Assembly (NCBI GenBank): GCA_945901845.1
Contig: CAMDLR010000008.1
Coordinates: 1 to 64,000, forward strand
Origin: Sediminibacterium ginsengisoli
GTDB lineage: Bacteria; Bacteroidota; Bacteroidia; Chitinophagales; Chitinophagaceae
Direction: 5' to 3'
DNA: 64,000 nt
This document shows, piece after piece, positions 62,504-64,000 of this stretch. Under the pieces are notes generated by a model. It was not told the origin of the DNA. It saw only the letters and a list, made by a program, of their open reading frames with translations, and did not search any database. How positions within the stretch are numbered: the first letter of the stretch is position 1; the number at the start of each line of letters is the position of its first letter. The position numbers and the translations under genes were made by a program.

Positions 62504-64000
62504 TTATTTTCTGATTTCGGCACCTAATTCTTTTTCAAAAGCACTAATTAATTTTGATACCATGCTATCCGTTTCAGTATCTGTCATGGTTTTTTCTTCA
62601 TCTACAAATGTAAAACTAAGTGCCATTGACTTTTTATTGACCCCTAATTTATCACTTTCAAAAACGTCAAACAAACGCGTTCCTTTTAGTTTTGGAAGTT
62701 TTACCGTACCCGCCGCAAGCTCAATAGCAGCATAGGTTACAGAACGGTCTACCACCAGCGCCAAATCACGTTGCACGGCCGGAAACTTAGATACTTCTTT
62801 ATATACGATTTTTTGTTTTTCGGCGGCTGTAACAAGTCCAGCCACATCGATGTCTACAAAAACAACACCTTGTTTGATATCAAATTGTTGACGCTTTTGT
62901 GGTGACACTTCTAGTAGAGTTGCGATTTTAATACCACCCACCACGGCAACAAGTGTAGCAGATTCAGTTCCTTCCAAAGTCCACTGAACAGACGGTAGTC
63001 CAGTAAGCGTAGCAACCGCTTGCAAAATGCCTTTTGCCATTAAAAGGTCTTGCTCTTTTGATTTAACACGCCAGCCTTCTTCGGTGTCCAAGCCACTTAG
63101 GTAAATACACAAATGCTCTGTTTCTGAATACTGCCCAGAACCACTGGTAGCATAGGTTTTACCAAATTCAAATAAACGCAAATTATGGTTACGTCTATTG
63201 CAATTGTAGGCGATTGTTTCAAGTCCGGTTTCAAGCATCGAAGGACGAAGCACGTCTAAATCGGCACTTAAATTATTCATCATTTTAACAGCCGTTTCTA
63301 AAACAGCTGGCGTAAAATATTGACTGTTGGTAATAGAGTTTGTAAAAATTTCTACAAAGCCTTTGCCTACTAAAAAGTTAGCCGTTTTTTCTTTGACAAC
63401 TTCTTTGGCACTTGCTACTTCTATGGCAGGGCTAATGGTAATCGTGGTAGGAATTTCGATGTTATCGAGTCCGTCGATGCGTAAAATTTCTTCTACTAAA
63501 TCGGCGGGAATACTAATGTCTGGTTTGCTATATGGGACGGCTACACGGAGTTCATCAATGCCCTCTTGTATCACTTCAAAACCTAGCGCTGTCAATATTT
63601 TTTTGACGGCTTCGGGATGGTAATTTTTGCCACTTAACTTTTTGATGTAGTGGTATTTGACAGCTACTTCTGTTTTAGGCGTCAGTTTTGGATAGATGTC
63701 GGTAATATCAGAGCTGATGCTACCCCCCGCCACTTCTTTGATAAGTAATGCGGCTCTTTTTAATACCTGAACCGTAGATGCAATGTCAACTCCTTTTTCA
63801 AATCTAGTAGCTGCGTCGGTGCGCAGTCCATGATGCAAAGAAGTTTTACGAATAGTAGTTGGATGAAACCAAGCACTTTCTAAAAATATAGAAGTTGTGC
63901 CAGCATTTACACCACTTGCGGCGCCACCAAACACACCCGCAATGCACATTGGATCTGAAGCATTACAGATTAATAAATCCGTGTCTTGGAGTTTTCTTTC
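62504..64000 (-). CDS. pheT: Phenylalanyl-tRNA synthetase beta subunit (5' end cut by window edge)
   Basis: The C-terminal 498 residues are seen; the frame stays open to the window edge, so the true start lies beyond. PheT pairs with PheS to charge tRNA-Phe. Visible parts: end of the B3/4 editing domain (MCIAGVFGG, ESAWFHPTTIRKTSLHHGLRTDAATRFEKGVD), the B5 domain (about 110-180 of the visible part), the core catalytic-like domain (FVEIFTNSITNSQ, VLRPSMLETGLETIAYN), and the C-terminal anticodon-binding FDX-ACB domain (KFPAVQRDLALVVD to the end). Typical full length is about 800. Confidence 0.96.
   Translation of the reverse strand, partial: ERKLQDTDLLICNASDPMCIAGVFGGAASGVNAGTTSIFLESAWFHPTTIRKTSLHHGLRTDAATRFEKGVDIASTVQVLKRAALLIKEVAGGSISSDITDIYPKLTPKTEVAVKYHYIKKLSGKNYHPEAVKKILTALGFEVIQEGIDELRVAVPYSKPDISIPADLVEEILRIDGLDNIEIPTTITISPAIEVASAKEVVKEKTANFLVGKGFVEIFTNSITNSQYFTPAVLETAVKMMNNLSADLDVLRPSMLETGLETIAYNCNRRNHNLRLFEFGKTYATSGSGQYSETEHLCIYLSGLDTEEGWRVKSKEQDLLMAKGILQAVATLTGLPSVQWTLEGTESATLVAVVGGIKIATLLEVSPQKRQQFDIKQGVVFVDIDVAGLVTAAEKQKIVYKEVSKFPAVQRDLALVVDRSVTYAAIELAAGTVKLPKLKGTRLFDVFESDKLGVNKKSMALSFTFVDEEKTMTDTETDSMVSKLISAFEKELGAEIRK

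Overview
The window is a dense housekeeping region of a Bacteroidota chromosome, most likely from Chitinophagaceae or a close relative. I base this on a fused LpxC/FabZ protein, a PorX-type regulator (response receiver plus PglZ domain), a GldB gliding lipoprotein, an F-ATPase a-subunit with a long periplasmic N-terminal region, weak or absent Shine-Dalgarno sites, and repeated TAnnTTTG -7 promoter boxes, sometimes with TTG 18-19 nt upstream. Placement below phylum is inference. I saw no rRNA, tRNA, insertion sequence, prophage, CRISPR array or integration scar. Coding density is very high and no gene-free stretch exceeds 300 bases; the longest are 10514-10744 (terminator hairpins) and 32146-32343 (divergent promoters and a possible leader peptide).

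Layout. 1-10.5 kb: secreted metzincin-like protease, pyruvate dehydrogenase E2, ApaG, GldB, NAD synthetase, thiolase, dihydroorotate dehydrogenase, TerC. 10.7-14.3 kb (minus): helix-hairpin-helix protein, PhnP-like MBL hydrolase, a small conserved-looking protein, PorX. 14.4-20.8 kb (plus): HD hydrolase, then the lipid A block lpxD, lpxC/fabZ, lpxA, followed by an orphan ABC ATPase and anmK. 20.8-32.1 kb: TIM-barrel isomerase, alanine dehydrogenase, TsaE, copper ATPase, RecQ, an orphan response regulator, RuvB, LeuS. 32.2-36.6 kb (plus): FtsX, DUF3098, UppP, UMF1-type MFS, MBL hydrolase. 36.6-45.4 kb: DUF3108 protein and flippase-like protein, RuvC, HIT, GreA, hydroxyacid dehydrogenase, RsmA, PdxA, a LolA-like protein and an ABC exporter pair. 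45.4-49.7 kb (minus): ATP synthase genes atpB-E-F-H-A. 49.7-57 kb: ABC exporter, Rel, PurA, an acidic disordered protein, a chorismate-binding synthase. 57-64 kb (minus): lytic transglycosylase, GatA, TatA, L19, RNase Y, ZapA, a coiled-coil protein and the 3' part of pheT.

Themes. Envelope building dominates: lipid A (lpxD/C/A), undecaprenyl phosphate recycling (uppP), peptidoglycan turnover (anmK, lytic transglycosylase), division (ftsX, zapA), and lipoprotein or lipid handling (LolA-like, flippase-like). DNA repair (recQ, ruvB, ruvC) and translation quality functions (tsaE, leuS, gatA, pheT, rsmA, rplS) make up much of the rest.

I found no convincing new multi-gene system. The most interesting signals are regulatory or small-scale: a strong terminator-like hairpin between atpE and atpF, an acidic disordered protein ending in an SSB-like acid-Phe tail, a leucine/asparagine leader ORF coupled to ftsX, back-to-back divergent promoters whose -7 boxes lie only 19-25 nt apart, -7 boxes so near start codons that leaderless mRNAs are likely, and a probable CTG start in the flippase-like gene.
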